Shown here in pieces: positions 19,541 to 28,698 of a stretch of DNA of 64,000 nt. Position numbers and translations under genes: made by a program. Each line of letters begins with the position of its first letter. Position 1 is the first letter of the stretch. The DNA is from Micromonospora sediminimaris (lineage in GTDB: Bacteria > Actinomycetota > Actinomycetes > Mycobacteriales > Micromonosporaceae), in the NCBI GenBank assembly GCA_900112325.1, contig FOLJ01000008.1, positions 124,001 through 188,000 on the forward strand, given 5' to 3'. Under the pieces are notes generated by a model that was given only the letters and a program-made list of their open reading frames with translations, was not told the origin of the DNA and ran no database searches.

Positions 19541-22500
19541 TCAGGTGACGTTGGCGGGGCCTAGGACGCTTTTCAGGTCGGCCATCAGGGCGGTGGTGGC
19601 GGCCACCCGGACCGGGCTCAGGCGCAGGGTGGTGGTGCGGGTGCCGTTGAGGAGTTTGACGTGCACCTCGGCATCACCGGGGTGCAGCACCAGGGTCTCC
19701 TTGAGGCGTTCCACAAGCGGCGGGGTGCAGCGGGTCACCGGGATGGTGAGGGTGACCGGCTTGTTCGCCGTACTGGTGCTGATGTCCGGCAGCGACATGT
19801 CCATCGCCATGATGCGCGGGGTGTCGTCGCGCCGGTCGACCCGACCCTTGACCACCACGATCGCGTCCTCGGCGATGTACTGACCGATCACCTCGTAGGT
19901 GTTCGGGAAGAACAGCGTCTCCACGCCACCGGCCAGGTCCTCCAGGGTGGCCGAGGCCCACGCCCGCCCCTGCTTGGTGACCCGTCGCTGCACGCCGGAG
20001 AGGATGCCGGCGAGGGTGACCACCGCGCCGTCGGGCACGGTGCCCTCCTCGGAGAGCGCCGCGATGGTGGTGTCGGCCGCCGCGCCGAGAATGTGCTCCA
20101 GACCGAACAGGGGGTGGTCGGAGACGTACAGGCCGAGCATCTCGCGCTCGAAGGCGAGCTTGTCGCGCTTGTCCCATTCCCCCTCGGCGATGACCGGCAT
20201 GACAGTGGTGTTCGTCGCCACCTCGGCGTCACCGAAGCCCGCACCGAACAGGTCGTACTGCCCGACGGCCTCCTTGCGCTTGACGTCGGCGTACGCGTCG
20301 ATGGCGTCGGCGTGCACGGCGAGCAGGCCCTTGCGGGGGTGCTTCAGCGAGTCGAACGCCCCCGCCTTGATCAGGGATTCGATGGTCTTCTTGTTGCAGA
20401 CCACCGCGTCCACCTTGGACAGGAAGTCGTAGAAGTCGGCGTACTCGCCCTTCTCCTCGCGGCAGCGCATGATCGCGGCGACCACGTTCGCGCCGACGTT
20501 ACGGATCGCGCCGAGGCCGAAGCGGATCTCCCGGCCGACCGGGGTGAACGGGCCGGCCGAGGTGTTCACGTCCGGCGGCAGTACCTGGATGCCCATCCGC
20601 CGGCACTCCGACAGGTACATGGCCATCTTGTCCTTGTCGTCACCGACGGAGGTCAGCAACGCCGCCATGTACTCGGCCGGGTAGTTGGCCTTCAGGTAGC
20701 CGGTCCAGTACGACACCAGCCCGTAGCCGGCGGTGTGCGCCTTGTTGAAAGCGTAGTCGGCGAACGGGACGAGGATGTCCCACAGGGTCTTGATGGCCTC
20801 GTTGGAGTAGCCGTTGCTCTTCATCCCGTCGCGGAACGGGATGAACTCCTTGTCGAGGACCTCCTTCTTCTTCTTGCCCATCGCCCGGCGCAGCAGGTCG
20901 GCCTTGCCGAGGCTGTACCCGGCGAGCACCTGGGCGGCGCGCTGCACCTGCTCCTGGTAGACGATCAGACCGTAGGTCGGGCCGAGGATCTCCTCCAGCG
21001 GCTCGGCCAGCTCCGGGTGGATCGGGGTGATCTCCTGGAGCCCGTTCTTGCGCAGCGCGTAGTTGGTGTGCGAGTTGGCGCCCATCGGGCCGGGTCGGTA
21101 GAGCGCCAGGACGGCGGAGATGTCCTCGAAGTTGTCCGGCTTCATCAGCCGCAGCAGCGACCGCATCGGCCCGCCGTCGAGCTGGAACACACCGAGGGTG
21201 TCCCCCCGGGCCAGCAGCTCGTACGTCGGCTTGTCGTCCAACGGCAGCTTGAGCAGGTCCACGTTGAGTCCGTGGTTCAGCTCGATGTTCTTCAGCGCGT
21301 CGTCGATGATGGTCAGGTTGCGCAGGCCGAGGAAGTCCATCTTCAACAACCCGAGCGACTCACACGTCGGGTAGTCGAACTGGGTGATGATCGCCCCGTC
21401 GGCGTCCCGACGCATAAGCGGGATGTGCTCGATGATCGGCTCGGCGGACATGATCACACCGGCGGCGTGCACCCCGGTCTGCCGGATCAGTCCCTCGATG
21501 CCCTTGGCGGTGTCGATCACCTTGCGGACGTCGGGGTCGGACTCGTACAGGCCACGGATCTCGCCGGCCTCGGCGTACCGCGGATGCTTCGGGTCGAAGA
21601 TGCCGGTGAGCGGAATGTCCTTGCCCATCACCGCCGGTGGCATCGCCTTGGTGATCCGGTCGCCGACCGCGTACGGGTAGCCGAGCACCCGGGCCGAGTC
21701 CTTGATCGCGGCCTTCGCCTTGATGGTGCCGAAGGTGGCGATCTGGGCGACCTTGTCCTCACCCCACTTGTCGGTGACGTACTTGATCACCTCTCCGCGC
21801 CGACGCTCGTCGAAGTCGATGTCGACATCCGGCATGGAGACCCGCTCGGGGTTGAGGAACCGCTCGAAGATCAGCCCGTGCGGGATCGGATCCAGGTCGG
21901 TGATGCCCAGGGCGTACGCGACAAGGGAACCGGCTGCGGAACCACGGCCCGGACCGACGGCGATGCCCTGCGCCTTGGCCCACTGGATGAAGTCGGCCAC
22001 CACGAGGAAGTACGACGGGAAGCCCATCTGGATGATGACGCCCAACTCGTACTCGGCCTGCACGACGTGCCCCTCGGGGATGCCCTCCGGGTACCGGCGG
22101 GCCAGGCCGGCGAAGGTCTCCTTGCGGAACCAGGACTCCTCGGTCTCCCCCTCGGGCACCGGGAAGCGCGGCATCAGGTTGTGGAACTCGAACATCCCGG
22201 TCGGGTCGACCCGCTCCGCCACCAGCAGCGTGTTGCGGCAACCCTCCAGCCAGGGGTCGGAGTGGTCCACGCCGCGCATCTCGTCGGCCGACTTGATGTA
22301 GTAGCCGCTGCCGCCGAACTTGAACCGGTTCGGGTCGGCCACGTTGCTGCCGGTCTGTACGCAGAGCAGCACGTCGTGCGCCTCGGACTGCGCCTCGTGC
22401 GTGTAGTGCGAGTCGTTGGTGACCACCGGCGGGATGTTGAGCTTCCGACCGATCTCCAACAGCCCGTCGCGGACCCGCTTCTCGATGTCCAGGCCGTGGT

Positions 22501-23074
22501 CCATCAACTCCAGGAAGTAGTTCTCCTTGCCGAAGATCTCCTGGTACTTCGCGGCGGCTTCGAGCGCCTGCGCGTCGTGGCCGAGCCGCAGCCGGGTCTG
22601 CACCTCGCCGGACGGGCAGCCGGTGGTGGCCATCAGTCCGTCGGCGTACTCGGCCAGCAGTTCGGTGTCCATCCGGGGCCACTTGACGAAGTAGCCCTCG
22701 GTGTAAGAGCGCGAGGTCAACGCGAACAGGTTGTGCAGACCTGTCTTGTTGCGCGCCCAGATCGTCTTGTGGGTGTACCCACCGCTACCGGAGACGTCGT
22801 CGCTCTTCTGCTCCGGCCGGCCCCACCGCACCCGCTGCTTGTGGAACCGTGACTCCGGCGCCACGTACGCCTCGATGCCCAGGATCGGGGTCACCCCGGC
22901 GGCCATCGCCTGCTTGTAGAAGTCGTTCGCGCCGTGCATGTTGCCGTGGTCGGTCATCGCCACAGCCGGCATCCCCTGCCGCTTGACCTCGGCGAACAGG
23001 TCCTTGAGCCGGGCCGCCCCGTCGAGCATCGAGTACTCCGTGTGCACGTGCAGATGCGCGAACGAATCGCCCAT
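19541..23074 (-). CDS. dnaE: DNA polymerase III alpha subunit
   Basis: 1177 residues, full length for DnaE1, the replicative polymerase. An N-terminal PHP domain ([16 protein letters not shown]) is followed by the catalytic core with [16 protein letters not shown] and [13 protein letters not shown] (near residues 412-420). The tandem HhH region and a C-terminal OB-fold ([21 protein letters not shown]) follow. No frame disruption. It stands alone between an aminotransferase and a divergent sigma gene, not with the ruv-sec genes. Confidence 0.97.
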   Translation of the reverse strand: MGDSFAHLHVHTEYSMLDGAARLKDLFAEVKRQGMPAVAMTDHGNMHGANDFYKQAMAAGVTPILGIEAYVAPESRFHKQRVRWGRPEQKSDDVSGSGGYTHKTIWARNKTGLHNLFALTSRSYTEGYFVKWPRMDTELLAEYADGLMATTGCPSGEVQTRLRLGHDAQALEAAAKYQEIFGKENYFLELMDHGLDIEKRVRDGLLEIGRKLNIPPVVTNDSHYTHEAQSEAHDVLLCVQTGSNVADPNRFKFGGSGYYIKSADEMRGVDHSDPWLEGCRNTLLVAERVDPTGMFEFHNLMPRFPVPEGETEESWFRKETFAGLARRYPEGIPEGHVVQAEYELGVIIQMGFPSYFLVVADFIQWAKAQGIAVGPGRGSAAGSLVAYALGITDLDPIPHGLIFERFLNPERVSMPDVDIDFDERRRGEVIKYVTDKWGEDKVAQIATFGTIKAKAAIKDSARVLGYPYAVGDRITKAMPPAVMGKDIPLTGIFDPKHPRYAEAGEIRGLYESDPDVRKVIDTAKGIEGLIRQTGVHAAGVIMSAEPIIEHIPLMRRDADGAIITQFDYPTCESLGLLKMDFLGLRNLTIIDDALKNIELNHGLNVDLLKLPLDDKPTYELLARGDTLGVFQLDGGPMRSLLRLMKPDNFEDISAVLALYRPGPMGANSHTNYALRKNGLQEITPIHPELAEPLEEILGPTYGLIVYQEQVQRAAQVLAGYSLGKADLLRRAMGKKKKEVLDKEFIPFRDGMKSNGYSNEAIKTLWDILVPFADYAFNKAHTAGYGLVSYWTGYLKANYPAEYMAALLTSVGDDKDKMAMYLSECRRMGIQVLPPDVNTSAGPFTPVGREIRFGLGAIRNVGANVVAAIMRCREEKGEYADFYDFLSKVDAVVCNKKTIESLIKAGAFDSLKHPRKGLLAVHADAIDAYADVKRKEAVGQYDLFGAGFGDAEVATNTTVMPVIAEGEWDKRDKLAFEREMLGLYVSDHPLFGLEHILGAAADTTIAALSEEGTVPDGAVVTLAGILSGVQRRVTKQGRAWASATLEDLAGGVETLFFPNTYEVIGQYIAEDAIVVVKGRVDRRDDTPRIMAMDMSLPDISTSTANKPVTLTIPVTRCTPPLVERLKETLVLHPGDAEVHVKLLNGTRTTTLRLSPVRVAATTALMADLKSVLGPANVT

Positions 23075-23317
23075 GCGGAGGCCCCCCGGGTCGGCTGATC
23101 GAGTCGGTCGGCGCTAACCCTAACCCCGCCGTCGTCGGAGGCTCCACCGCGCCGCGCCAGGTGCTCGACGACCCGTGCAGCGCGCCTCGGCGGGACGCCT
23201 CGGCCGTCGCAGACACCCCGAGGCGTGTCGGCTGCTGGACTCGGGGCCGGGCCCTGCGGCCCCTCCGGCGTAACCTGAACGCCCACCGCAACACCGGGCG
23301 AGTACGGGGACGGCGCG

Positions 23318-23860
23318 ATGACCCTCGCGGACGGAGTCGACGACCTGGCCGGCGCCGCGGCGCGCGGCGACACCGCAGCTCTGGACACCCTGCTGGCGGC
23401 GATTCGCCCGGAGGTGCTGCGGCTCTGCGGTCGGTTGCTGCCCAACCGGGAGGACGCGGAGGAGGCCTGCCAGGACGCGCTGCTCGCGGTGGCCCGGGGC
23501 ATCGGCCGGTTCGAGGGTCGCTCGTCGTTTCACACCTGGCTGTACCGGCTGACCGCCAACCGGGCCCGCTCCACCTATCGGGCGCTGCGCCGACGTTGGC
23601 TGATGGAGGCCGCCGGTGCGCCGCTGCCGGACCGGCCCGACCCGCGCCGCACCAGCGTGGTGGCCGGCACCCGACTGGATCTGCTGGAGGCCCTCGACGC
23701 GGTCCGCCCCGAACTGGCCGAGGCGCTGACCCTGCGGGACGTGCTCGACCTCGACTATCGCGAGATCGCCGAGTTGCTCGACCTACCCGAGGGCACGGTC
23801 AAGTCCCGCCTCCACGAGGCCCGCCGGCAGGTCCGGCAGCGGCTCGCCGGTGCCGGCTGA
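23318..23860 (+). CDS. RNA polymerase sigma factor, ECF-type
   Basis: 180 residues. Region 2 (NREDAEEACQDALLAVARGI, FHTWLYRLTANRA) and region 4 (YREIAELLDLPEGTVKSRLHEARRQ) are both visible, with no region 1 or 3, so it is a group 4 factor that redirects RNA polymerase to stress promoters. No anti-sigma with a zinc motif follows. Instead a lipoprotein gene overlaps its last 11 bases and may be the signal partner. The divergent dnaE start lies 243 bases upstream; no promoter could be assigned there. Confidence 0.9.
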   Translation: MTLADGVDDLAGAAARGDTAALDTLLAAIRPEVLRLCGRLLPNREDAEEACQDALLAVARGIGRFEGRSSFHTWLYRLTANRARSTYRALRRRWLMEAAGAPLPDRPDPRRTSVVAGTRLDLLEALDAVRPELAEALTLRDVLDLDYREIAELLDLPEGTVKSRLHEARRQVRQRLAGAG

Positions 23861-24410
23861 CCCGGCCACCCGGCGCCGTCCGACGGCGCTGGCCCTGGCC
23901 GTCGTGCTCGTCGCGGGTGCCGCCGGTTGCGCCGACGAGCCGGTCGCGCCGCTGCCGGTACGCCCACCCGTCCCCACCACCGCGCCGCCGCCGGTACCGA
24001 CCTCCCCGCCGTCGACCCGGCCGAGCGAGACACCTGTCGTTCCGCCACCGGCGGTCGTGACCGTGCCGTCCGCGCGACCGACTCCGGCGCCTCGGGCACC
24101 CACCCCGCAGCGGAGCACCCGCAACCCGTCGCCCACCGCCACCCTGTCCGAGGCATGCCTCGGGGCGGTCCGGTACGAACTGCCCCTGTCCGACCCCGGG
24201 CCACTCCCCTCGTCGCTCTGCTTCGCCACCGGCGGGGTGCTGCGGCTGCGGGGCATCGGCCCGGGTGAGGTCACCGTCGACCGTGAGGACCTGGTGGACA
24301 GCCAGTACGAGGCCGGCGTGGTCGATCTCCGGTTCGTCCGGAGCGGCACCGTGGACGTGTTCGTACCCCGCGAGGCGGGCACCCACGTGATCACGGTGGT
24401 CGTGCGATGA
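23850..24410 (+). CDS. Pro/Thr-rich lipoprotein coupled to the sigma factor
   Basis: 186 residues. A signal peptide (RRRPTALALAVVLVAGAAGC) ends in the lipobox AGAAGC. A Pro/Ser/Thr-rich linker (about 30-95) leads to a C-terminal beta-rich domain (SEACLGAVRYELPLSD onwards) with no recognised family. The GTG start lies inside the sigma gene, so the two are co-translated. It could report envelope state to the sigma factor, which is inference. Its 3' end overlaps the converging kinase gene by 20 bp. Confidence 0.72.
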   Translation: MPADPATRRRPTALALAVVLVAGAAGCADEPVAPLPVRPPVPTTAPPPVPTSPPSTRPSETPVVPPPAVVTVPSARPTPAPRAPTPQRSTRNPSPTATLSEACLGAVRYELPLSDPGPLPSSLCFATGGVLRLRGIGPGEVTVDREDLVDSQYEAGVVDLRFVRSGTVDVFVPREAGTHVITVVVR

Positions 24411-25827
24411 CCTGTCGTCGGATCCGTACCCCGTCGAGCAGCGCGTCCACGAACTCGTCGCCGGCACCGGGCGGGGGCACCACCTGCGCGTAGAGCAGCC
24501 CGACGCTGCCCCGGGCCGCGGCCTCCATCAGCACCGGCCGCCCGTGCGGGCAGTCGAAACGGGCCACTACCCAGTCCAGGCCACCCCGTCGTACCTGCCG
24601 TGGGGGCGTGGGCGCGCAGTCGGCGTGCGGCCGCTCGGCGACGAACGTGCCCGGCTCGGTGTCCCGGGCGACCACCGACAGTCCCAGGAAGGCACCCGGC
24701 ACACTCGGATCGATGGCCCATCGACGCGGCTCCGGCGAGATCACCAACGCCGGTTCGAGTCGACCTGACGCGTCGTACCGCCCCGCCCACCCGGTGCCGG
24801 CCGCCTGCCAGCCGGCGGGCAGCGCCACGGTCAGCGGACCACTCGTCGCCGTGCCGCTCGGCGTCGCCGAGTCCGCCGCCACCGCGCCGGCTGCCGCCAC
24901 CAGGACCACCGTCAGCGCGACCGCACGCAACCACGGCGGGCGGGACGCACCCGTCGGCACCGGCAGGACGTCGGCGGGGTGGAGGTCGAACGCCGGCCTG
25001 GTGCCCGGGTCGATCGGATCTCGGGTCCGGCGCGCCGCTCTCAGCAGGGCCGCGCGGAACGCCTCGGCGTCCTGATACCTGTCCGCCGGCCGGGCGGCGG
25101 TGGCCCGGCGCAGCACCGCCATCACGACCGGTCCGACGTCGGCGGCCGCAGCGGCGATCGGTTCCCCACCGGAGACCGTTTCCCCCGGCCCCACCCCGGC
25201 GGTCGGGGGCGCGAGCAGTCGCAGACCGAGCTGACCAAGGGCGTACACGTCGGCACGCTCGTCCACGATGGCCAGGGCATCGTCCTGTTCCGGGGCCATG
25301 TAACCGGGGGTGCCGGCGCGCATGGTGAGCCCGGACGCGACGGCGAGCGCCTTGGCCAGACCCAGGTCGGCGATGAGCACCCGTTCACCGTCGGCGGTCG
25401 AGCGGAACAGGATGTTGCCGGGCGACAGGTCGCGGTGCACCACCCGGTGCCGGTGCAGCACCGCCACCCCGGCGGCGATCTCGGCGAGCAGGTTCAGGGC
25501 AGCCGCCACGGGCAGGGGCCCCGCGGCGAGCCGCTCCCGAAGGCTGCCCCCGTCGGCCCAGTCCAGCACCGTGTAGGGCCGGCCGTCGGCCAGCTCTCCC
25601 ACCATGCGTACCCGGAGCAGCCGGTCGTCCTCCATCCGGCTCAGCAGCCGGGCCTCCTCCAGAAAACGCTCCCGGACGCGTACGTCGTGCTGCCAGTTGT
25701 CCGCCAGCACCTTGATCGCTACCCGGAGATCGAGCATCGGGTCGTACGCGAGCCAGACGGTCGCGAACGAGCCCACGCCGAGCAGCCGCTCCACCCGGTA
25801 CGCCCCGATCCGCTCCGCCACCACCAC
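24391..25827 (-). CDS. Membrane-anchored Ser/Thr protein kinase
   Basis: 478 residues. N-lobe glycine loop GVGSFATVWLAYD, VAIKVL Lys, catalytic loop HRDLSPGNILF, DLG in place of DFG (IADLGLAKAL), and MAPEQ are present. A juxtamembrane region follows, then one membrane helix (LRAVALTVVLVAAAGAVAA) and an extracytoplasmic domain of about 135 residues with no PASTA repeats. It is Hanks-type. The start is GTG at 25827, 25824 or 25821, all preceded by a G-rich stretch. It converges on the sigma/lipoprotein operon. Confidence 0.88.
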   Translation of the reverse strand: MVVAERIGAYRVERLLGVGSFATVWLAYDPMLDLRVAIKVLADNWQHDVRVRERFLEEARLLSRMEDDRLLRVRMVGELADGRPYTVLDWADGGSLRERLAAGPLPVAAALNLLAEIAAGVAVLHRHRVVHRDLSPGNILFRSTADGERVLIADLGLAKALAVASGLTMRAGTPGYMAPEQDDALAIVDERADVYALGQLGLRLLAPPTAGVGPGETVSGGEPIAAAAADVGPVVMAVLRRATAARPADRYQDAEAFRAALLRAARRTRDPIDPGTRPAFDLHPADVLPVPTGASRPPWLRAVALTVVLVAAAGAVAADSATPSGTATSGPLTVALPAGWQAAGTGWAGRYDASGRLEPALVISPEPRRWAIDPSVPGAFLGLSVVARDTEPGTFVAERPHADCAPTPPRQVRRGGLDWVVARFDCPHGRPVLMEAAARGSVGLLYAQVVPPPGAGDEFVDALLDGVRIRRQVIARPP

Positions 25828-26046
25828 CCGCCCCTCCCTCCCGCTCACCCTCCCCCTCCCTCTTCCCCCGCAGCAACCCCCACCCAGCCCAGCCGCGCGC
25901 AGGCGCGGATCGCACCATAAAGGACATAACCCAATGCGGCTATCACCATTACGTGATCGACGAAGCGTGGAGCGGGGTTGGGCGAACTGCGGGGGTGGGT
26001 GGGGAGACGAAGGAAGTAGGAACTCGATGCCGAGGAGGCGATTTCT

Positions 26047-26616
26047 GTGCACCGTCTCGTGTATGTCGCAGTCGCGACCGTCCTTACCCTTGCCGGGGCA
26101 GTTCCGGCCAACGCCGCGCCACTGTTGCGTACGGCCCCCTCGGTGGCGGTGGCCGCGCAGCCGCTTACCACCACCACTGACGTGTTGAGCGTGTGGGGTG
26201 CCGGGCCGTACCGGATCGGAGCCAGCCTCGACCGGCTCGCCGCCGCCGGGATGATCGAATCGCCGGTCGCCACCTGCGATGGTGTGGTCCGAGCCGGCGC
26301 CACCGGCACCTGGGCGGGCGTCATCCTGCTGGCCTTCCGGCACGGCCGGCTGGTCGAGGTCAACACCGCCACCGCCCCGCCCTACTCCCCCGCCGGCGCG
26401 GGTGTCGGCATGTCCTTCGCCGACCTGGAGACGATCTACGGCCCGCGCGGCAGTCTGATCAGCAATGACGCGGGCACCGCAACGGCCTACCTGGTGCGGG
26501 TGGGCGCGCGGGTGGAACTGTTCACCGGGCATCCGATCCGGCCCGGCGTGGGCGCCTTCCAGGTCGGTACGGCGTCCTTCGTGGAACGTGACTTCCGGCA
26601 GGGCGGCACCTGCTGA
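26047..26616 (+). CDS. Secreted protein of unknown function
   Basis: 189 residues. A Sec signal peptide (LVYVAVATVLTLAGAVPANA, cleavage after ANA) is followed by a globular domain beginning near GAGPYRIGASLDRLAAAGM. Cys at CDGVV and the C-terminal GGTC may pair. The repeated layout of a short beta-rich module (GAGPYRIGASLD, then AGVGMSFADLETIYG) is reminiscent of small secreted actinobacterial proteins. No catalytic motif was recognised. The 219 bases upstream (25828-26046) include an A/T-rich stretch near 25912-25955 that may hold divergent promoters. Confidence 0.75.
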   Translation: MHRLVYVAVATVLTLAGAVPANAAPLLRTAPSVAVAAQPLTTTTDVLSVWGAGPYRIGASLDRLAAAGMIESPVATCDGVVRAGATGTWAGVILLAFRHGRLVEVNTATAPPYSPAGAGVGMSFADLETIYGPRGSLISNDAGTATAYLVRVGARVELFTGHPIRPGVGAFQVGTASFVERDFRQGGTC

Positions 26617-26701
26617 GGCCGACAGGCTCGCCTCCTGGCGGGCCTACGGCCCTCATGAACGTTCGGCGACACGATGTTGGCTGGGCGACATCGTTGGGTG
26701 A

Positions 26702-26731
26702 TGGACAACAGTGTGTGTCACACAGTATGGT
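26702..26731 (+). promoter_or_regulatory. Promoter of padR, apparently leaderless
   Basis: A -35-like TGGACA (26702-26707) and a -10-like TATGGT (26726-26731) are separated by 18 bases. The expected start of transcription coincides with the ATG at 26739, and no ribosome site precedes it, so the transcript is probably leaderless, a common actinobacterial pattern. Confidence 0.6.
26712..26724. promoter_or_regulatory. PadR-type operator TGTGTG-T-CACACA
   Basis: A 13-bp inverted repeat with 6-bp arms in the promoter spacer of padR. PadR proteins usually bind short ATGT/ACAT-like inverted repeats of this kind, and occupancy here would block transcription. Autoregulation is inference. Confidence 0.65.
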
Positions 26732-26738
26732 GTGACGC

Positions 26739-27080
26739 ATGGTCAGCGATGACGTCCTACGGACCCATCTACAGGAGCTACGTCGAGGCACCGTGGTGGT
26801 GGCCAGTCTGGTCGCGCTCCGTCGACCCGACTACGGCTACGCGTTGCTGCAACGACTCACCGGGCACGGCTTCCCGGTCGACGCGAACACTCTCTATCCC
26901 CTACTGCGGCGGCTGGAGGAGCAGGGGCTCCTGACCAGCGAGTGGAACACCGAGGAGAGCCGGCCCCGCAAGTTCTACCGCACCAGCGACTCCGGCGAGC
27001 AGGTGCTGCGGCGCCTGCTCGCCGACCTCGCCGCCGTACAGACCTCCCTCACCACCCTGATCGAAGGAGCCCCCCGATGA
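26739..27080 (+). CDS. PadR-family transcriptional regulator
   Basis: 113 residues, an s-PadR. The winged HTH is visible in LVALRRPDYGYALLQRL, FPVDANTLYPLLRRLEEQGLL and RKFYRTSDSGEQVL. It overlaps the following membrane protein gene by ATGA. PadR/HAAS-protein pairs are common in actinobacteria and Firmicutes, where the repressor controls a membrane operon in response to envelope or drug signals. Confidence 0.92.
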   Translation: MVSDDVLRTHLQELRRGTVVVASLVALRRPDYGYALLQRLTGHGFPVDANTLYPLLRRLEEQGLLTSEWNTEESRPRKFYRTSDSGEQVLRRLLADLAAVQTSLTTLIEGAPR

Positions 27081-28021
27081 CCTCCCTGACCGACCGATAC
27101 CTGGACGCCACCCTGCGCTCGGTGCCGACCGGGCGGCGCGAGGAGATCGCCACCGAACTGCGCGCCTCCATCGGCGACATGGTCGACGGCCGGATCGCCG
27201 ACGGGATCGACGCCGCCACCGCGGAACGTGACGTCCTAACCGAGCTGGGCAACCCCGCGCAACTGGCCGCCCGATACACCGACCGGCGGCTTCAACTCAT
27301 CGGCCCCGAGTACTACCTGGCCTGGCAACGGCTGCTGATCGTGCTGCTCAGCACCATTCCCGCCATCGTCGGGGTGCTGATGGGCTTACTCGAGGCCACC
27401 GTCGCCGACAACGCGGCGGGCGCGATCGGCGAGGGCATCGTCGCGGCGTTCACCGTCGCCGTGCAGATCGCCTTCTGGGTGACCCTTGTCTTCGCGGTGC
27501 TGGAACGCCTCGGCACCCCGCTGAACCTGCCCGAGTGGAGCGTCGACCAACTGCCCGAGCACCCCACCGAACGGGGCGTAACGCTCACCGACGTGTGTGC
27601 CTCGATCGTGTTCCTGTGCCTGTTCATCGCCTTCCTGCCGTGGCAGCACTTCCAGTCCGTGGTGGGTCCCGACGGCGAGCGCCTGCCGATCCTCGATCCG
27701 GCGCTGTGGACGTTCTGGCTGCCGCTGCTGCTCGTCGTCCTGCTCGCCAGCGTCGCACTGGAGATCGCCAAGTACCGCGCCCGCCGCTGGACCTGGTCGC
27801 TTGTTGGCGGCAACGCCGTGCTGAACCTGGCGTTCGCGGTGCCGGCGATCTGGCTACTGCTCGACGACCGGCTGCTCAACCCGGAGTTCGTCGACCGCTT
27901 CGCCTGGCTGCGCGACGGCGGCCTCGACACGGTTGCCCGCATCAGCGTCGTGGCGATCGTGGTGATCATCCTCTGGGACATCGCCGAGAGCGTGGTCAAG
28001 GCGCGTCGATCCGCACGGTGA
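27077..28021 (+). CDS. HAAS-domain integral membrane protein
   Basis: 314 residues. An N-terminal helical HAAS domain (about 1-75; RYLDATLRSVPTGRREEIATEL) is followed by about six membrane helices. It starts in an ATGA overlap with padR and has GAAGGAG upstream, so it is translationally coupled. The HAAS domain is thought to interact with PadR partners. The role, probably signalling or permease-like, is not determined. Confidence 0.85.
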   Translation: MTSLTDRYLDATLRSVPTGRREEIATELRASIGDMVDGRIADGIDAATAERDVLTELGNPAQLAARYTDRRLQLIGPEYYLAWQRLLIVLLSTIPAIVGVLMGLLEATVADNAAGAIGEGIVAAFTVAVQIAFWVTLVFAVLERLGTPLNLPEWSVDQLPEHPTERGVTLTDVCASIVFLCLFIAFLPWQHFQSVVGPDGERLPILDPALWTFWLPLLLVVLLASVALEIAKYRARRWTWSLVGGNAVLNLAFAVPAIWLLLDDRLLNPEFVDRFAWLRDGGLDTVARISVVAIVVIILWDIAESVVKARRSAR

Positions 28022-28091
28022 GCAGGAGCGGGCCTGGACCAACGAACGTACGATGATCAGCGGAAGAACCGATCCCACCGAGGGAGCAGCC

Positions 28092-28688
28092 GTGGAACTG
28101 ATCATCGGACTGGTGTGCCTGGTGTTGATCGTCGTGGCGGTGCTCGGCTTCGGCGTGTCGATCTACAACGGGCTGGTCCGGGCCCGCAACGCGTACCGCA
28201 ACGCCTTCGCCCAGATCGACGTGCAGCTCGTCCGGCGGCACGACCTGATCCCCAACCTGGTCGAGACCGCCAAGGGCTACCTCAAGCACGAGCGGGAGAC
28301 CCTCGAAGCGGTGATCAACGCCCGCAACGCCGCCGTCAACGCACAGGCCACCGCCGCCGCAGCCCCCGGCGACCCGGCCGCGATGCAGCAGCTCAGCGGG
28401 GCGGAGAACGCACTCACCGCCACCCTGGGTCGGCTGTTCGCGCTCTCCGAGGCGTACCCGGACCTCAAGGCCAACCAGAACATGATGCAACTGTCGGAGG
28501 AACTGACCTCGACGGAGAACCGGGTGGCCTTCGCCCGGCAGGCGTACAACGACGCCGTGATGGCCTACAACAACAAGCGCGAGGTGTTCCCGTCCAGCGT
28601 GGTGGCGGGGATGTTCTCGTTCGGCCCGGCGGAGCTGTTCCAGCCGGACGACCCGCAGCAGCGCCAGGCGCCGCAGGTCTCGTTCTGA
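28092..28688 (+). CDS. LemA family membrane protein
   Basis: 198 residues. An N-terminal membrane helix (LIIGLVCLVLIVVAVLGFGV) is followed by the LemA signature YNGLVRARNAYRNAFAQIDV and RRHDLIPNLVETAKGY, then a coiled helical bundle. GTG at 28092 was chosen because AGGGAG lies upstream. The M48 protease gene starts 10 bases after its stop. LemA and HtpX/M48 partners are often paired and may act in membrane protein quality control. Confidence 0.92.
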   Translation: MELIIGLVCLVLIVVAVLGFGVSIYNGLVRARNAYRNAFAQIDVQLVRRHDLIPNLVETAKGYLKHERETLEAVINARNAAVNAQATAAAAPGDPAAMQQLSGAENALTATLGRLFALSEAYPDLKANQNMMQLSEELTSTENRVAFARQAYNDAVMAYNNKREVFPSSVVAGMFSFGPAELFQPDDPQQRQAPQVSF

Positions 28689-28698
28689 TCGGGTTCCG

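Noticed and set aside
19661-22852. 1063-codon plus-strand frame opposite dnaE
   Set aside because: Its composition (Gly/His/Val/Arg) and lack of motifs, along with the intact dnaE on the other strand, mark it as a mirror of dnaE codons.
24751-24775. GGTTCGAGTC motif resembling a tRNA T-loop
   Set aside because: It lies within the kinase coding sequence and no acceptor, D or anticodon arms could be folded around it.
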